DNA from: Candidatus Zixiibacteriota bacterium
GTDB taxonomy: Bacteria > Zixibacteria > MSB-5A5 > SM1-73
Assembly (NCBI GenBank): GCA_020341875.1
Contig: CP070839.1
Span: 159,723-177,165 of the forward strand
Reading direction: 5' to 3'
DNA length: 17,443 nucleotides
The notes below the pieces were generated by a model. It was not told the origin of the DNA. It made no database searches and worked only from the letters and a program-made list of their open reading frames with translations. Below are positions 16,072-17,443 of the stretch, in pieces (the first letter of the stretch is position 1; every line of letters starts with the position of its first letter). The translations under genes were made by a program, and so were the position numbers.

Positions 16072-16704
16072 ATGAAGAGAACACTCTTTGTCTTGCTGGC
16101 AGTCGCTTTAGCAGCCACGTTTCTGTTTCCTGGCGCAGTTTTCGGGAGAAGACTAACAGAAATAGGACTAAAAGCCGGACTCAATATTGCAGATTACAGG
16201 GGGGATCTGCCATACACAGACTCCAAGATGGGATTTTGCGGCGGACCTTTTATCACTTGCAGTATCAATGAAATGTTAGCGGTTCAAACGGAATTCTTGT
16301 TTAGCATGAAAGGGGCAAAGCTCGGTGAAAGAGTGAGAGCAGATGAATATGGTAATATAATTGAAACTTCGTCCATAAGGGATGTCATAAACTACCTGGA
16401 GATCCCTGTGTTAGGCAAACTTTCCGTGCTGCCCCAGGGTCGTGTTAGGCCGAACCTATTTGCTGGTCCTTTCTTCGCCCTAAAGCTGACCGGCAAACAT
16501 AAGCTTGGATCTCAAGAAACAGACCTGGAAAATCTAAAAGACACCGACTATGGGTTGGTTTTTGGCGGAGGGGTCGATTTCGAACTTGGCCAGGGCGAGC
16601 TCACAGCTGATGCCCGATATAATTTGGGACTGGCGAAAATCTTTGATTCCCCAATGGACGTAAGAAACAGAGTAATTTCGGTTATGCTGGGGTATTCTTT
16701 CTAA
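16072..16704 (+). CDS. PorT-like outer-membrane beta-barrel protein 2
   Basis: This 210-residue protein has a signal peptide (about 1-25, VALAATFLFPGAVFG). The mature protein follows the same plan as barrel 1: TEIGLKAGLNIADYRGDLPY, LAVQTEFLFSMKGAKL, VINYLEIPVLGKLSVL, GRVRPNLFAGPFFALKL, a GGGVDFEL segment and a last strand VISVMLGYSF ending in an aromatic residue, as barrels often do. I chose the ATG at 16072 because the signal peptide begins there; an ATG at 15940 opens a longer frame but runs through the GC-rich hairpin and gives a charged leader. The Shine-Dalgarno site is weak (GGGAAG). Parts of the gene are clearly A/T-richer than neighbouring genes. Function beyond outer-membrane location is unknown. 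Confidence 0.78.
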   Translation: MKRTLFVLLAVALAATFLFPGAVFGRRLTEIGLKAGLNIADYRGDLPYTDSKMGFCGGPFITCSINEMLAVQTEFLFSMKGAKLGERVRADEYGNIIETSSIRDVINYLEIPVLGKLSVLPQGRVRPNLFAGPFFALKLTGKHKLGSQETDLENLKDTDYGLVFGGGVDFELGQGELTADARYNLGLAKIFDSPMDVRNRVISVMLGYSF

Positions 16705-16734
16705 TGATTTATGAATACCTGATATTCCTAAGGA

Positions 16735-16766
16735 GTCACTCATAGATCGAAACAGCGGTGAGTGGC
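16735..16766 (+). repeat. Inverted repeat between barrel 2 and cupin gene
   Basis: GTCACTCA (16735-16742) pairs with TGAGTGGC (16759-16766), with one G-U pair, around a 16-base loop. It lies 30 bp past the barrel stop codon and about 48 bp before the cupin start. No T-run follows, so it may be an operator-like site or a weak 3'-end hairpin. Confidence 0.35.
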
Positions 16767-16813
16767 ATCGAAAGCGAATTCAGTAGTTTTAGCTCTTTCT
16801 CTGATTTTCCTTT

Positions 16814-17173
16814 ATGTTCATAAGAGATCTCCGAGCCTGTGATGAGATCATTGCTGGAGATGAGACCATCCTCCGCGAACTCTTTCATCCGGATAAGGCA
16901 GACCTACGAATTCGCTACAGTTTGGCCCACGCCAAGGTAAAACCCGGCCAGAGTTCGCTTCCGCATAGGTTGAAAACCTCCGAGGTGTATTATATTCTGG
17001 AAGGGGAAGGCACAATGCACGTCGACGACGAGTTTGCCGCGGTTCATTCCGGGCAGGCCATTTACGTCCCGCCGAATTCAACCCAGCATATCAGGAATAC
17101 CGGAGATTCCGATCTGAAATTCCTCTGCATAGTAGACCCTGCCTGGCAGCCCGGGGACGAAGAGGTCCTCTGA
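16814..17173 (+). CDS. Single-domain cupin protein
   Basis: This small 119-residue cytoplasmic protein has one cupin barrel. Motif 1 fits G-x5-H-x-H-x3-E-x6-G as Gly45, His51, Glu57 and Gly64, but the second histidine of the usual HxH is Leu53. Motif 2 is around Gly80-Asn95 with Pro86 and His92. Three of the usual four metal ligands (His51, Glu57, His92) therefore remain. Cupins of this size include isomerases, dioxygenases and sugar- or ligand-binding proteins, so no reaction is assigned. The ATG at 16814 has no Shine-Dalgarno site; the preceding 30 bases are T/C-rich. No neighbour suggests a pathway. Confidence 0.85.
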   Translation: MFIRDLRACDEIIAGDETILRELFHPDKADLRIRYSLAHAKVKPGQSSLPHRLKTSEVYYILEGEGTMHVDDEFAAVHSGQAIYVPPNSTQHIRNTGDSDLKFLCIVDPAWQPGDEEVL

Positions 17174-17190
17174 GGGTCCGGACCAGTTTT
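17164..17190 (+). terminator. Possible weak terminator at the end of the cupin gene
   Basis: GGTCC (17164-17168) can pair with GGACC (17180-17184), followed by AGTTTT. The same GGACC also belongs to a perfect 10-base palindrome, GGTCCGGACC (17175-17184). The stem is short and overlaps the stop codon, so the call is tentative. Confidence 0.22.
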
Positions 17191-17302
17191 CAATCGCCAA
17201 TATCAGCTGCGCGGCCTGTTTCGAGGCGCCCGTCAGTCGCCATGTGGCGCACGAGAGGGCTTCAAATAGCGCTGCTTACCCACCTGTTTTTTTCATTGTC
17301 TC

Positions 17303-17330
17303 TTGCCATTTGAGTCAAAAAGAGTATAAT
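17303..17330 (+). promoter_or_regulatory. Sigma70-like promoter for the ABC ATPase at the window end
   Basis: TTGCCA (17303-17308; five of six matches to TTGACA) and a perfect TATAAT (17325-17330) are separated by 16 bp. Transcription would start near 17337, within a base or two of the ATG at 17339. No ribosome site is present; the bases before the ATG are ACCTCC, the complement of one. The arrangement suits a leaderless mRNA. Confidence 0.65.
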
Positions 17331-17338
17331 ATACCTCC

Positions 17339-17443
17339 ATGATCGCGACCCAGAACCTGACCAAAGTGTTCCATGACAAAAAGAGGGGAGAAATCCGGGC
17401 AGTGGACTCGGTTAGTATCGAGTGCAAGCCGGGTCGGGTATAC
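17339..17443 (+). CDS. ABC transporter ATPase, NatA-like, N-terminal fragment (3' end outside window)
   Basis: The first 35 codons run open to the window edge. The sequence begins MIATQNLTKVFHDKKRGEIR and continues AVDSVSIECKPGRVY, the usual opening of ABC ATPases, with the A-loop aromatic probably Phe11, stopping just before the expected Walker A. The FHDKKRGEIRAVD arrangement resembles NatA-type ATPases of Na+ or drug exporters that work with a NatB-like permease. Walker A, signature and Walker B all lie outside the window, so the subfamily is a tentative call. It has its own strong promoter and so starts a new transcription unit. Confidence 0.7.
   Translation, partial: MIATQNLTKVFHDKKRGEIRAVDSVSIECKPGRVY

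Noticed and set aside
17287..17293. Run of seven T as terminator before the NatA-like gene
   Set aside because: No matching stem could be found directly upstream of it.
1..17443. Search for tRNA/rRNA genes, CRISPR repeats, transposase genes or phage genes
   Set aside because: None seen; the only long repeats are the duplicated permease genes.

Overview
All recognisable genes in this window lie on the + strand. The organism looks like a Gram-negative (diderm) bacterium: there is a TonB C-terminal domain, a TolC-type outer-membrane channel, two small outer-membrane beta-barrels and many N-terminal signal peptides. GWxTD-domain proteins, YIP1-type membrane proteins and split MacB-like ABC exporters together recall uncultured FCB-group or Acidobacteria-like lineages. 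That placement is inference, not a taxonomic call.

Layout. Positions 1-162 hold the end of a TonB-family protein. A gene-free leader of about 345 bp follows, then hppA (508-2481), a membrane pyrophosphatase with the residues of the K+-dependent type. The core of the window, 2758-12185, reads as one exporter cluster: a YIP1-family membrane protein, a TolC-like channel, a HlyD/MacA-like adaptor, one free-standing ABC ATPase of the MacB/LolD type, and four MacB/FtsX-type permeases. The permeases alternate as A-B-A'-B'. A resembles A' and B resembles B', so a two-gene permease module has been duplicated in tandem with a period of about 2.57 kb. The likely product is a tripartite ATP-driven efflux or envelope-export machine in which one ATPase, one adaptor and one channel serve two heteromeric permease pairs.

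Two tandem secreted GWxTD-domain proteins (12346-15117), of unknown biochemical function, come next, followed by two PorT-like outer-membrane barrel proteins (15249-15872 and 16072-16704) separated by a spacer with two hairpins. A single-domain cupin (16814-17173) comes next. The window ends in the first 35 codons of a second ABC ATPase, resembling NatA-type exporters, preceded by a good sigma70-like promoter placed so close to the ATG that the transcript could be leaderless.

No tRNA, rRNA, CRISPR array, transposase or phage gene was seen. The most unusual items are the duplicated alternating permease module, a CxxC pair found only in the A-type permeases, and the linkage to the GWxTD pair.
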